A DNA stretch of 64,000 bases from Arachidicoccus sp. BS20. Lineage in GTDB: Bacteria; Bacteroidota; Bacteroidia; Chitinophagales; Chitinophagaceae. The stretch lies in the NCBI RefSeq assembly GCF_001659705.1, contig NZ_CP015971.1, positions 1,364,001 to 1,428,000 on the forward strand, written 5' to 3'. The first letter of the stretch is position 1; every line of letters starts with the position of its first letter. Shown piece after piece: positions 51,652-59,786 of this stretch. A program made the position numbers and the translations under genes. The notes beneath the pieces were generated by a model. The model worked only from the letters and a program-made list of their open reading frames with translations, was not told where the DNA came from and searched no databases.

Positions 51652-52347
51652 CTACCAGTCTTTTCCATTTTTAGGAACACCGCCGCCTGCTTTTTGCCGG
51701 TCTAATTTCTGCTGGGTTTCCTTTTCCTGTTGGCGCAAAGCTTTTAACAATTGCTCTGCCTGCTCTTTGGACATTTGGTTTTGTTGCTGCTGTTGTTTTT
51801 GTTGCTGCTTATTCTTATCCTGTTTTTGCTGTTGTTTGTCGTTTTGTTTTTGTTGCTGGTTTTTGTTCTTATTTTGATCTTTATTCTGGTTCTGATTTTT
51901 TTGATTCTGTTGCTTCAGTTCATTGATGGCTTTCTGCAAATTTTCACGCGCCTGCTGGTCTTCGGGATTGATGCGCAAAGAATTTTTAAACGCCTTTATA
52001 GCATCTTCATATTTCTTTGCTTTGGCTAAAGTAGTGCCTTTATCGTAATTCAACGTAGCTTTTAATTGAACATCTTTATTATTCGTCAAAGCATTATCAA
52101 AACTTTTTACCGCACCATCCGCATTTTTCAGTTTGCTTTGGACAATGCCAAGATTCGCGAGCGCCGACCAATTATTCGGCGACAGTTTCAATGCTTTTTG
52201 ATATTCGCTTTGCGCCGTTTTTAAATCGCCTTTGTCGTACGCTTTGTTGCCAAGAAATACTTCTTTGTTTCCTTTCACATTGTTCTGTGCGTTTACTGTA
52301 AAAGCAGCAAAACACGCTGCAAATATGAATAAATATTTCTTCATCAA
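51652..52347 (-). CDS. BatC-like TPR protein with Q/K/N-rich tail
   Basis: The 231-residue product has a signal peptide (FAACFAAFTVNAQ), three TPR units (DLKTAQSEYQKALKLSPNNW; NADGAVKSFDNALTNN; KYEDAIKAFKNSLRINPEDQ), and a C-terminal stretch of about 70 residues made almost only of Q, K, N and D. Its start overlaps the batB-like stop by four bases. In the Bat (aerotolerance) system BatC-type TPR proteins act with the VWA proteins in the periplasm. The extreme composition of the tail suggests a disordered linker. Confidence 0.85.
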   Translation of the reverse strand: MMKKYLFIFAACFAAFTVNAQNNVKGNKEVFLGNKAYDKGDLKTAQSEYQKALKLSPNNWSALANLGIVQSKLKNADGAVKSFDNALTNNKDVQLKATLNYDKGTTLAKAKKYEDAIKAFKNSLRINPEDQQARENLQKAINELKQQNQKNQNQNKDQNKNKNQQQKQNDKQQQKQDKNKQQQKQQQQQNQMSKEQAEQLLKALRQQEKETQQKLDRQKAGGGVPKNGKDW

Positions 52348-53351
52348 GCCACGCTCCTTTTCTTTTCAGGAATAAAAATTTCGATAATCAACAACAATAA
52401 AATTGCTGCGATAAAATATGGAAAATAATAAAAATAATTTCGGCTGCCTACCTTACCCGATTCAATCAATTTCTTTTCCATAGAGTTGATTTTTGTAACA
52501 ATCGTATTCACAACTGTTGCATCATTATTCAGCAATACAAATTCGCCGCCCGTTTTTTGTGCAATTTCTTTCAACTCTTTTTCGTTCAGCTTTGAAATTA
52601 CAGTATTGCCATTTTCATCTTTCTTATATTCGTTGGTTACAGGGTCAAGAATGGGCGAACCGTTTGCCGTTCCTACTCCGATTGTGAATACCGTAACGCC
52701 GTTGTCATACAAAGTTTTTATTGCACTTTCTGTGGATTCGTCATGGTCTTCCCCGTCTGTAATCAAGATAACAGCTTTATGCTTTTTATCTTTTGCGTTC
52801 AGTGAATTATTTGCCGTGAGCAACGCATCGCCGATAGCCGTTCCCTGAACAGGAACTGCATCTGTATTCACATTTGAAAGATACATTTTAATTGCGCCCA
52901 CATCATCAGTCAAAGGCATTTGCAAAACCGCTTGCCCGGCAAACACAACGAAGCCCAGACGATTATTGTACAGATTGTCCGTGAGCTTTCCAATCAGTTG
53001 CTTCGCCCTATCTAAACGGGTGGGTTTAATATCTTGCGAAAGCATACTTTTGCTCACATCCAAGGCAACAATTATATCAATGCCGGCGGATTTTTCTTTG
53101 TCGCTCGAATCATATTTGCGAAGATTTGCTGCCGCGAAAATGCCGATAAACAATGCAATAGCAATTAAATAAAATTTGACCTTGTATAATCCGGACGAAT
53201 AATTCCGCGTGAGTTGTTGTATTAAACGTTCGTCGCCTAAAGATTTTTTGACTTTGGTCTTCCACTTTAATACATAAATAAACAAGGCAACAAGCGGAAC
53301 AATGATTAACAGTGTCCACAAATAACTGATATTTTCAAAAGATAGATTCAT
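52344..53351 (-). CDS. BatB-like VWA membrane protein
   Basis: The 335-residue protein has two N-terminal transmembrane helices, a von Willebrand A domain with the metal site DVSKS and the later VQGTAIGD and LITDGEDHDES, and a C-terminal transmembrane helix (YFPYFIAAILLLLIIEIFI). This is the BatA/BatB layout. The usual neighbours (moxR, batA, batD) are not beside it, so this is a partial Bat cluster. The protein would face the periplasm. Confidence 0.9.
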   Translation of the reverse strand: MNLSFENISYLWTLLIIVPLVALFIYVLKWKTKVKKSLGDERLIQQLTRNYSSGLYKVKFYLIAIALFIGIFAAANLRKYDSSDKEKSAGIDIIVALDVSKSMLSQDIKPTRLDRAKQLIGKLTDNLYNNRLGFVVFAGQAVLQMPLTDDVGAIKMYLSNVNTDAVPVQGTAIGDALLTANNSLNAKDKKHKAVILITDGEDHDESTESAIKTLYDNGVTVFTIGVGTANGSPILDPVTNEYKKDENGNTVISKLNEKELKEIAQKTGGEFVLLNNDATVVNTIVTKINSMEKKLIESGKVGSRNYFYYFPYFIAAILLLLIIEIFIPEKKRSVA

Positions 53352-53450
53352 TGGTTTTGCTCAATGCTGCAATCTATTTTAAAAATTTAAAACAACGCAA
53401 ATTTGTTCGCAATTTTTAACGTTGCTTTTTTTCTTACTCCTTTAAAAAAT

Positions 53451-53501
53451 ATACATAAGTTGTCAATGTATTGTTTGTTTATGTATATTTGTTGTACAAA
53501 T
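53451..53501. promoter_or_regulatory. padR control region with two inverted repeats
   Basis: ATACAT-N9-ATGTAT (53451-53471) overlaps the -33 region. ATTTGT-TGT-ACAAAT (53487-53501) overlaps the -7 element TATATTTG (53484-53491) and the start of transcription. These are natural candidates for PadR operators, whose known sites are often of ATGT/ACAT type. Confidence 0.55.
53484..53491 (+). promoter_or_regulatory. padR promoter -7 element
   Basis: TATATTTG lies 17 bases upstream of the padR ATG, with TTG at 53460-53462 as a possible -33 element. Confidence 0.65.
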
Positions 53502-53508
53502 CAATAGT

Positions 53509-53841
53509 ATGAACAAAAGTATTTTATATAAAGGCTGCCTTGAGCCAATAATTATGAAGCTGTTGCACGAAAATAAAAGAATGTACGGCTACGAAATTAC
53601 GCAGCGTGTGAAAGAGCTGACCAAAGGCGAGCTGAACATTACGGAAGGCGCGCTGTATCCGCTTTTGCACCGCTTGGAAGCCGAAGGAATTTTGCAGGCG
53701 GAAATGGAAAATATCGGCAACCGCGTGCGCAAATATTATTCGCTTACCAAAGACGGCAAAAAACAAAAAACTGCCGCGATGAGCGAGTTGCAGAACTTTG
53801 TAAATACACTTCAATTAGTGCTTAACCCTAAACTTGCATGA
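53509..53841 (+). CDS. PadR-family transcriptional regulator
   Basis: The 110-residue winged-helix repressor has the PadR pattern CLEPIIMKLLHENKRMYGYEI followed by ITEGALYPLLHRLEAEGIL and RKYYSLTKDGKK. PadR proteins usually repress their own operon. Its stop overlaps the next gene by four bases, so the three genes to 55211 form one operon. Confidence 0.93.
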   Translation: MNKSILYKGCLEPIIMKLLHENKRMYGYEITQRVKELTKGELNITEGALYPLLHRLEAEGILQAEMENIGNRVRKYYSLTKDGKKQKTAAMSELQNFVNTLQLVLNPKLA

Positions 53842-54512
53842 CCATGTTGAACGAAGAACAAATAAAAACACTACAAAATTATTGCTACGCAAAAGGCGTT
53901 GTTTATTACGATTTGGAGCAAGAAATTACCGACCATTTAGCTTCGGTAATTGAAGAAGAGCAGGCACAATTTCCCGGCAAATCTTTTGAAAATATTCTTG
54001 AAGAAAAAGCGCCTGAATTTTCTAAAGAATGGAAAACGATTGAAACGGAAAAGCGCAAAGCCTTGCGCAGCGAGTATTTGAAAGAATTTGGGAAAGAGTT
54101 TAAAAGCTTTTTTACTGTGCCGAAAATTGTGGTAACGATTGCAGCAATTATGCTAATATTTATTGATATTTTCCCTTCCAAATATCTTTATTATACAGCT
54201 TTGCTTTCTTTTTATTTTATAGGTTCTCTAACTGTTAGCAGAGGACAATTATTTAAATATTTAATGAAGAAAAGAAATAAAGTCATATTGGCATTCCGTA
54301 TTCAACGACATCTATTTCTCATTATTACAATCCTTTTTTATACGTACGTTTTTTTAGTTCCATTAATTTATAAATTTTACAGTAAAGAATATGGACATTT
54401 ATTAATGCGTCCAGTCTTGTTAATATCCATCTTATATTATTCGGAAATTATTGTTTCAAAAAAATTACTTCAAAAAATTCACAACAATTATCCCTTAGCA
54501 TTTCAATCATAA
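53838..54512 (+). CDS. PadR-linked membrane protein, paralog 1
   Basis: The 224-residue protein has an N-terminal helical domain (LNEEQIKTLQNYCYAKGVVY, then EITDHLASVIEEEQ) followed by a FFTVPKIVVTI segment and about four transmembrane helices. It ends HNNYPLAFQS. The N-terminal domain resembles the HAAS/DUF1700-like domains that pair with PadR regulators in other phyla. It shares its layout and many motifs with the next gene. Function unknown. Confidence 0.72.
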   Translation: MTMLNEEQIKTLQNYCYAKGVVYYDLEQEITDHLASVIEEEQAQFPGKSFENILEEKAPEFSKEWKTIETEKRKALRSEYLKEFGKEFKSFFTVPKIVVTIAAIMLIFIDIFPSKYLYYTALLSFYFIGSLTVSRGQLFKYLMKKRNKVILAFRIQRHLFLIITILFYTYVFLVPLIYKFYSKEYGHLLMRPVLLISILYYSEIIVSKKLLQKIHNNYPLAFQS

Positions 54513-54515
54513 ACT

Positions 54516-55211
54516 ATGTTGAACGAAGAACAAATTAATCGTTTATATAAATTTTGCGTGCAGCATTATGTGCGTTATTACGACGTGCAAATCGAGTTGG
54601 TTGACCATCTTGCAAATGCTATTGAAGCAAAAATGGATGCAGATAAAAATTTAGATTTTGAAACCACTTTAAACAGTGTTTATGCGGGTTTCGGGCGAAT
54701 GGGATTTTCAAAAATCATATCGCAAAAAACAGAAGCCGCATCCAGACAAATCAGAAAAAGAAACTGGAATTATTTCAAAGAATATTTTACTGTTCCAAAA
54801 ATTGCAGTTACGATTTTGTTCATCAGTGTCTTTACTTTTCTTTATTTTGAAGTAAATAAAAACAATTTGAAGATATTGGTTGGAGCAACGGTAATTTTCT
54901 TCATGTTAGCCGTAATCTTGTCCATAATTTTTTATTTCAGAGCATATAAAAAAACGAAGAAAGAATTGCTTTGCTTAAAATATTCAAATGTGTTTCAGCC
55001 TTTAGGAATTGTGTGTCAACTTCCTAACTTTTTAAACCTATTTTTCTTTGGGAAAAAAGATATTTATGATAACCTCACACAACATCCTGTTTATTATTTC
55101 CTGTTCGTCATCATATTTGTTGCACTGCTGTTGCTGAGTTTCGCATCGTTAAAAACATACAGGGAAATTCAGGAAAACGCAAGAAAAAATTATCCGTTGG
55201 CATTTGAATAA
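54516..55211 (+). CDS. PadR-linked membrane protein, paralog 2
   Basis: The 231-residue protein repeats the layout of its upstream neighbour: MLNEEQINRLYKFCVQHYV, VELVDHLANAIE-like IELVDHLANAIE, FTVPKIAVTI, four transmembrane helices and a terminal KNYPLAFE. The two are clearly a tandem duplication that has diverged. It starts three bases after the preceding stop. Confidence 0.72.
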   Translation: MLNEEQINRLYKFCVQHYVRYYDVQIELVDHLANAIEAKMDADKNLDFETTLNSVYAGFGRMGFSKIISQKTEAASRQIRKRNWNYFKEYFTVPKIAVTILFISVFTFLYFEVNKNNLKILVGATVIFFMLAVILSIIFYFRAYKKTKKELLCLKYSNVFQPLGIVCQLPNFLNLFFFGKKDIYDNLTQHPVYYFLFVIIFVALLLLSFASLKTYREIQENARKNYPLAFE

Positions 55212-55249
55212 TTGAATATTGCATTGATTATGCACCGTTTCTCAGCAAC

Positions 55250-55411
55250 TTACTCAGGCAGTTTTGCGGCAGACAATATTTTATTTGCTTTCGCCATTTT
55301 CTTTTTAAAAAAAGGTGCGTCTTCAATATTGTCCAACTTTTTATTGACTTTAATTTTAAGCACTTGTTTGACTGGCTCTTGCTTTTTTATTTTTTTTTCG
55401 ATCGTTTGCAT
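55250..55411 (-). CDS. Small basic protein downstream of the DUF6934-like gene
   Basis: The 53-residue product begins MQTIEKKIKKQEPVKQVLKI and ends AKANKILSAAKLPE. It is Lys-rich and helical. It starts 11 bases after the stop of the DUF6934-like gene on the same strand, which supports it as a real partner gene; the overlapping plus-strand frame has no such context. Function unknown, possibly an antitoxin- or partner-like peptide. Confidence 0.65.
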   Translation of the reverse strand: MQTIEKKIKKQEPVKQVLKIKVNKKLDNIEDAPFFKKKMAKANKILSAAKLPE

Positions 55412-55422
55412 CACTTACAAAA

Positions 55423-55866
55423 TTATATTTTTTTTCTAACAAGAAAAGCATCGTATTCTTTTCCCTTTTTAAAAATTTCCCAATCTTGCCCGTTATATCC
55501 AAAGACTTCAAGAAAATCGCTTATTTCCTCAAAGTTATTGGAAATTCCAATTCTATAAAGTCTTGTTCGGGATGGCGTACTGCCCGTAGCAAAAACATAT
55601 TTATCAGGATACTTCTCAAAAAACTTCAATACAGTCAACGCTACGGTCGCCAAAACCTTTTTGCTGTCGCTGTTATTTGTTATGACAATATCGCTGATAA
55701 TTCCCGTTTCTATATCAACATCGCCAAAACCCAAATTGAAAACTTTGGGATTATCGGTTTGTCTGAAAATGACTTGCTTTTTTATTTTTCCATTTGGACC
55801 TTCGCTGAAAAATTCAAACCGTAATAGCGACGAATTGGACTCTATATAATACTTTTCATTTTTCAC
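55423..55866 (-). CDS. DUF6934-like protein
   Basis: The 147-residue soluble protein has a beta-rich N-terminal half (SSLLRFEFFSEGPNGKIKKQ) and a conserved-looking segment FATGSTPSRTRLYRIGISNN. This matches the DUF6934 family of Bacteroidota, often found with a small basic downstream protein as here. The role is unknown; the pairing has the look of a toxin-antitoxin-like or mobile two-gene unit (inference). Confidence 0.7.
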   Translation of the reverse strand: MKNEKYYIESNSSLLRFEFFSEGPNGKIKKQVIFRQTDNPKVFNLGFGDVDIETGIISDIVITNNSDSKKVLATVALTVLKFFEKYPDKYVFATGSTPSRTRLYRIGISNNFEEISDFLEVFGYNGQDWEIFKKGKEYDAFLVRKKI

Positions 55867-55927
55867 ACAATAAAATTAGAATATTGTTGGGAAACAACGG
55901 AATAATTGAACATCAATATTCAACACA

Positions 55928-57337
55928 TTATTTCAACACATCCAATATTTTATACATCTTCGGCAATAAGTTGTATTGGCTTCCGTAATAATCATTGATA
56001 ATCATCGAGAATACATATTTCTTTCCCGATTTGGAAGTTTGATAACCCGCGTAAGCCTTACATGCGCTAATGGTTCCGCTTTTCATTTTCGTGCCGTTAT
56101 AAGTGGGCAAAGATTTATAAAATTCGCTGAACCAATCTTTCTTTTGCGCGTACAACAAAGCCGTAACTTCGGCGTGCGCCGTTACATAATCCTGCGGCGA
56201 AAGTCCGCTCCCGTCAATCATGTGCAACGAAGCATAATTAATTCCGTTTTCTAACCAGAACTTGCGAATTACGCTTACGCCTGCTGCTGTTGAAGCATTG
56301 TTTTTTTCCTGCCAACCGATGGCTTTCGCAAAAGATTCTCCGTAAAGATTAACACTCTTTCGCAGAAAATGATAAATAATATCGCGCGCCGACGGCGAAT
56401 TGTAAACAGCCAGTTTGGTCGTCATCTTCGGAGCGTTTTTGTCCATTAAAATAAAGTCAGATGCAGTTTTAATTTCTCCGGTCAAACTAATATTTTTTTC
56501 GCCCAACCATTTTTTTAGTTCATAACCGAACTGCAACGGCGGATTGGGCATTGAGCCTGTAATCATCAACGATTTTCCCGCAGGAACAGAACCGTCGGCA
56601 TACACAACGGGAGAATACGGTGCAACATAAATGGTGCTGTTGTCGCCCGAACCGGCACTTCCTGTTGTTAATCGATTTACTAATTTTGCACCTTGCAACT
56701 GCGGGTCAATTTTTGTAACGGCAACATCATCGCCCACGCTTTTTCCGGGACGCAAAGTCAGGTTGATTTGGTTTTCATTCCAGTTAATTCCCCAATCGCC
56801 TGCACCGTAATAATTTCCCAAATCGTCCCAGGGCCAGCCGCCCGGCGTTGGATTGAATCCCCAGCTGCTTTCGTCAATAATTATATTACCGTCTATTTGT
56901 TGAATACCCGCATTCGCAATAATTGAAAGAAATTTTTCTTTCACATCTTCCGGCTTGAAACCCGCGTATCGCCAGCTTCCCAGCGTTGGGTCGCCAAAGC
57001 CTCTTACAATCAAATCGCCTTTTAAAATGCCGTTGGAAACATTTCCGTTATAACCGATATCCGTCTTAAAAGTATAATTATCTCCGAGAATTTCAAACGT
57101 CGCAACTGTTGTAAAAATCTTTTGTGTACTCGCAGGCGACAATCCTTTTTCTCCATTGTATTGATACACCAATTTCCCCGTGGAAGCATCTGCAACGTAA
57201 AAACTTATGGAAGCATTTTTCATTTGCACATCGTTCAACAAATGTTGCGTTGCAGTAGCCAATCTTGTTTTAACCTCCTGAGCAAAAACAGGAACGCTAA
57301 AGGTTATCAATAATAAAGAGACAAAAATCTTGCGCAT
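55928..57337 (-). CDS. dacB: D-alanyl-D-alanine carboxypeptidase / endopeptidase (PBP4 type)
   Basis: PBP4-type enzymes trim peptidoglycan cross-links in the periplasm. After a signal peptide (FVSLLLITFSVPVFAQ) the protein shows the three active-site boxes of family S13: SPASTQKIF (Ser-x-x-Lys), DGSGLSPQD (Ser-Gly-Leu replacing the usual SxN) and MKSGTISAC (Lys-Ser-Gly). The start is the ATG at 57337, just downstream of the -7 element; the longer frame to 57382 would begin upstream of the promoter. Confidence 0.92.
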   Translation of the reverse strand: MRKIFVSLLLITFSVPVFAQEVKTRLATATQHLLNDVQMKNASISFYVADASTGKLVYQYNGEKGLSPASTQKIFTTVATFEILGDNYTFKTDIGYNGNVSNGILKGDLIVRGFGDPTLGSWRYAGFKPEDVKEKFLSIIANAGIQQIDGNIIIDESSWGFNPTPGGWPWDDLGNYYGAGDWGINWNENQINLTLRPGKSVGDDVAVTKIDPQLQGAKLVNRLTTGSAGSGDNSTIYVAPYSPVVYADGSVPAGKSLMITGSMPNPPLQFGYELKKWLGEKNISLTGEIKTASDFILMDKNAPKMTTKLAVYNSPSARDIIYHFLRKSVNLYGESFAKAIGWQEKNNASTAAGVSVIRKFWLENGINYASLHMIDGSGLSPQDYVTAHAEVTALLYAQKKDWFSEFYKSLPTYNGTKMKSGTISACKAYAGYQTSKSGKKYVFSMIINDYYGSQYNLLPKMYKILDVLK

Positions 57338-57351
57338 AATATCGTTTTGGT

Positions 57352-57359
57352 CAAAAATA
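57352..57359 (-). promoter_or_regulatory. dacB promoter -7 element
   Basis: The minus strand reads TATTTTTG, 15 bases upstream of the ATG at 57337. It decides the start of dacB. Confidence 0.65.
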
Positions 57360-57439
57360 AGAAAACAATCGTAATCAGTCATTTAGCATAAATTCAAAAT
57401 ATTTTATCGTAATTTGCTCAATATAAAATCGCCGACCGG

Positions 57440-57811
57440 ATGAAAAAATTTTTCATTGTTTTTTGTGTTATCATTGTTCTGCTTTGCGGCGGATACGTTT
57501 ATTGGCGTTACTTTTTTGTATTTGCTGAAGGCGTAAAAACAGGCGTGTTGAACTTTGCGGTTTATAAAGGAAATATTTTTAAAACATATGAAGGAAAATT
57601 AATTCAGCAAGGTTTCGGTTCGCAGAACAAAGGTCCGCTCCAAAGCTATGAATTTGAATTTTCCATCAAGGACAAAAAAATATTTGATACGCTGGAAGTC
57701 AATAGCGGCAAGGTTTTCGACCTTCATTACATTGAATATCACGGACGCATTCCATGGCGCGGCAATACGGTTTATATTGTGGACAGCATTTTGGCGATGA
57801 GAAATAACTGA
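57440..57811 (+). CDS. Small membrane-anchored protein of unknown function
   Basis: The 123-residue protein has one N-terminal transmembrane helix (FFIVFCVIIVLLCGGYVYW) and an outside domain with GVLNFAVYKGNIFKTYEGKL and FDLHYIEYHGRIPWRG. Homologs in Bacteroidota exist and are sometimes misnamed 6-phosphogluconate dehydrogenase; the sequence gives no support for that. It ends two bases before the next reading frame. Confidence 0.7.
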   Translation: MKKFFIVFCVIIVLLCGGYVYWRYFFVFAEGVKTGVLNFAVYKGNIFKTYEGKLIQQGFGSQNKGPLQSYEFEFSIKDKKIFDTLEVNSGKVFDLHYIEYHGRIPWRGNTVYIVDSILAMRNN

Positions 57812-57812
57812 C

Positions 57813-58652
57813 GTGAAGCGTTATATTTTTCACAACTCTCGATTCACGTCTCACGACAAAAACAATATTCTTTTGAACACAAAAAAATTACATATCACAT
57901 TTCTTGGAACCGGCACCAGCAGCGGCGTTCCCATGATTGCGTGCCATTGTAAAGTTTGTTCATCAACCAATCCGAAAGACAAAAGATTGCGCAGCAGCAT
58001 TTTGATAAAATCGGACAAGACGACCGTCGTCATTGATACAACGCCCGACTTTCGCACACAAATGTTGCGTGCACAAAACGACACACTTGACGCTGTGCTC
58101 TTCACACACGCGCACAAAGACCACATCGCGGGCTTGGACGATATAAGAGCTTACAATTATTTCCAGAAAAAAAGCATTGCTGTGTATGCAACGGAGGAAA
58201 CGCAAGTACAATTGCGGCGCGAGTTTTATTATGCTTTTGATGAACCGAAATATCCGGGCATTCCGCAGATTGATTTGTTCACGATTAATTACAAGCCGTT
58301 CTTCGTAAACGAAATAAAAGTAACGCCCATAAAAGTGTGGCACCATCGGCTGGAAGTGATTGGTTTTCGCTTCGGCAATTTCACATACATTACAGATGCA
58401 AACAAAATTGATGATGTTCAGAAAGAATTAATCAAAGGTTCTGAAACACTTGTTATAAATGCGCTTCGCAAAGAAAAACATATTTCGCATTTTACATTAG
58501 GCGAAGCAGTTGAGTTAGTTGATGAACTAAAAATACCGAATGCCTACTTTACGCACATCAGCCATCAGCTTGGATTGCACGATGAAGTTGAAAAAGAATT
58601 GCCGCTGCATATTCATTTGGCGTATGATGGTTTGACATTAGACGTAGAATAA
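57813..58652 (+). CDS. Metallo-beta-lactamase-fold hydrolase (PhnP-like)
   Basis: The 279-residue protein has the fold signature LGTGTSSGVP, the metal-binding THAHKDHIAGLDD and later conserved His in WHHRLE and THISHQLG. It also has the Cys-containing CHCKVCSS found in PhnP-like phosphodiesterases, where it helps bind an extra zinc. It probably cleaves a cyclic phosphate or nucleotide ester. The GTG at 57813 opens the frame, but the first 20 residues look non-conserved, so the TTG at 57873 (MNTKKLHITFLG) may be the true start. Confidence 0.86.
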   Translation: MKRYIFHNSRFTSHDKNNILLNTKKLHITFLGTGTSSGVPMIACHCKVCSSTNPKDKRLRSSILIKSDKTTVVIDTTPDFRTQMLRAQNDTLDAVLFTHAHKDHIAGLDDIRAYNYFQKKSIAVYATEETQVQLRREFYYAFDEPKYPGIPQIDLFTINYKPFFVNEIKVTPIKVWHHRLEVIGFRFGNFTYITDANKIDDVQKELIKGSETLVINALRKEKHISHFTLGEAVELVDELKIPNAYFTHISHQLGLHDEVEKELPLHIHLAYDGLTLDVE

Positions 58653-58692
58653 GTTTCGTAACTTAACTGTCTAACCTTTTAAACCCTCTTCT

Positions 58693-59646
58693 ATGAAAAA
58701 AATCGATTGGAAAAGTTATTTTCATTTTTCAAAAAAAGAACGCAATGCAACGCTTATCATTATCGCAATTATCGGAAGCGTCACGGCTGCATCGATGTTT
58801 TGGAAAACCAATGATAATGTTGAAACCACACACCAATTCGTACAAACACTTACTGACAGCGCTACAAAACTTTCGTCGCATATTGCAACTTATCACAACA
58901 ATGTAAATCAAGAAATCGACTTTGTCAATTTCTTTGAATTTGACCCGAACACTTTGGACGAAAACGGTTGGAAAAAATTAGGCTTGCCCGAAAGAAATAT
59001 TCATACGATTCTCAATTACCGCAACAAAGGCGGAAGATTTTACAAGCCGGAAGATATCAAAAAAATTTACGGACTCAATCAGTCGCTCGCAGACAAACTC
59101 ATTCCCTACATTCACATAAAAAGCAATATTCATCAGCATTTTAGCAATTATTCATCAACACATTCTTACTCTTATCAAAACAAATCTTCTAAAGAAATTG
59201 CCGCAATTGATATTAACACAGCAACGGCAGATGAATGGAAAAACCTTCCCGGCATCGGCGAAGTACTGAGCAAACGAATTGTAAAATTCAGAACTGCAAA
59301 GCACGGTTTTAAAAGCATTGATGAAGTGAAAAAGACTTACGGTATCAGCGATTCAACGTTCAATCTTATTCGTCCGTATCTTACAATTAACGACACCCTT
59401 GTTCAACAACAAACATCGCAGAATGCAAGTTCACAAACACCCGCAACATTGATAAATATTAATACTGCAAGTGAACAGCAAATGCGCGACAGTCACAAAA
59501 TTTCGTACAGCATTATTAAAGCGATTATCATTTACCGCGAGCAACACAATGGTTTTACATCGGTGGACGAATTGAAAAAGATTCCTTTTATATCCGAAGA
59601 AACATACAACAACATTTCTCCGTATTTAACCGTAAAAAACGAATAA
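58693..59646 (+). CDS. Membrane-anchored helix-hairpin-helix protein (ComEA-like)
   Basis: The 317-residue protein has one N-terminal transmembrane helix (NATLIIIAIIGSVTAASMFW) and three helix-hairpin-helix units: about residues 77-135 (FFEFDPNTLDENGWKKLGL), 172-235 (IDINTATADEWKNLPGIGEV) and 252-316 (ININTASEQQMRD). ComEA-type proteins bind incoming DNA at the cell surface during natural transformation. The domain faces outward, as expected for that role, but three units in tandem is more than in classical ComEA. Confidence 0.85.
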   Translation: MKKIDWKSYFHFSKKERNATLIIIAIIGSVTAASMFWKTNDNVETTHQFVQTLTDSATKLSSHIATYHNNVNQEIDFVNFFEFDPNTLDENGWKKLGLPERNIHTILNYRNKGGRFYKPEDIKKIYGLNQSLADKLIPYIHIKSNIHQHFSNYSSTHSYSYQNKSSKEIAAIDINTATADEWKNLPGIGEVLSKRIVKFRTAKHGFKSIDEVKKTYGISDSTFNLIRPYLTINDTLVQQQTSQNASSQTPATLININTASEQQMRDSHKISYSIIKAIIIYREQHNGFTSVDELKKIPFISEETYNNISPYLTVKNE

Positions 59647-59670
59647 TTTTTATTCTTAATAATTATGATT

Positions 59671-59678
59671 TATCTTTG
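59671..59678 (+). promoter_or_regulatory. Promoter of the fluoride operon
   Basis: TATCTTTG is a full match to the Bacteroidota -7 element. Transcription would begin near 59684-59686, at the very 5' edge of the riboswitch aptamer. Confidence 0.75.
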
Positions 59679-59686
59679 CATCGCAA

Positions 59687-59737
59687 AAGGAAATGGTGTC
59701 TTCCTTCTCCAACCGCTAAAAGCTGATGGCGCCTACA
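59687..59737 (+). promoter_or_regulatory. Fluoride riboswitch (crcB motif)
   Basis: The sequence fits the fluoride aptamer in detail. P1 is AAGGAA (59687-59692) with TTCCTT (59701-59706). The pseudoknot is GGTGTC (59695-59700) with GGCGCC (59728-59733), all six positions pairing with two G-U pairs. P2 is GCT (59715-59717) with AGC (59721-59723). The conserved ATGG, AACCGC, GCTGATGGCGCCTAC segments are all present. The genes behind it are fluoride exporters, which confirms the call. Confidence 0.95.
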
Positions 59738-59749
59738 AATTTATTAACC

Positions 59750-59776
59750 GTGTTGTAAAAACACATAATTTTTATT
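59750..59776 (+). terminator. Candidate expression-platform terminator of the fluoride riboswitch
   Basis: GTGTT (59750-59754) pairs with AACAC (59760-59764), followed by an AT-rich tail with TTTTT. It lies 13 bases after the aptamer. The stem is short, so control might instead act on the translation start at 59787. Confidence 0.45.
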
Positions 59777-59786
59777 TGTAGGATTC

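Noticed and set aside
51751-52029. Plus-strand Leu/Ile-rich frame of 92 codons
   Set aside because: It is the antisense of the Q/K/N-rich tail of the BatC-like gene. Its composition is explained by that.
55212-55439. Plus-strand 75-codon frame after the second PadR-linked paralog
   Set aside because: It has a TTG start, no ribosome context and low-complexity Phe/Ile content. The minus-strand 53-residue gene in the same place has better context.
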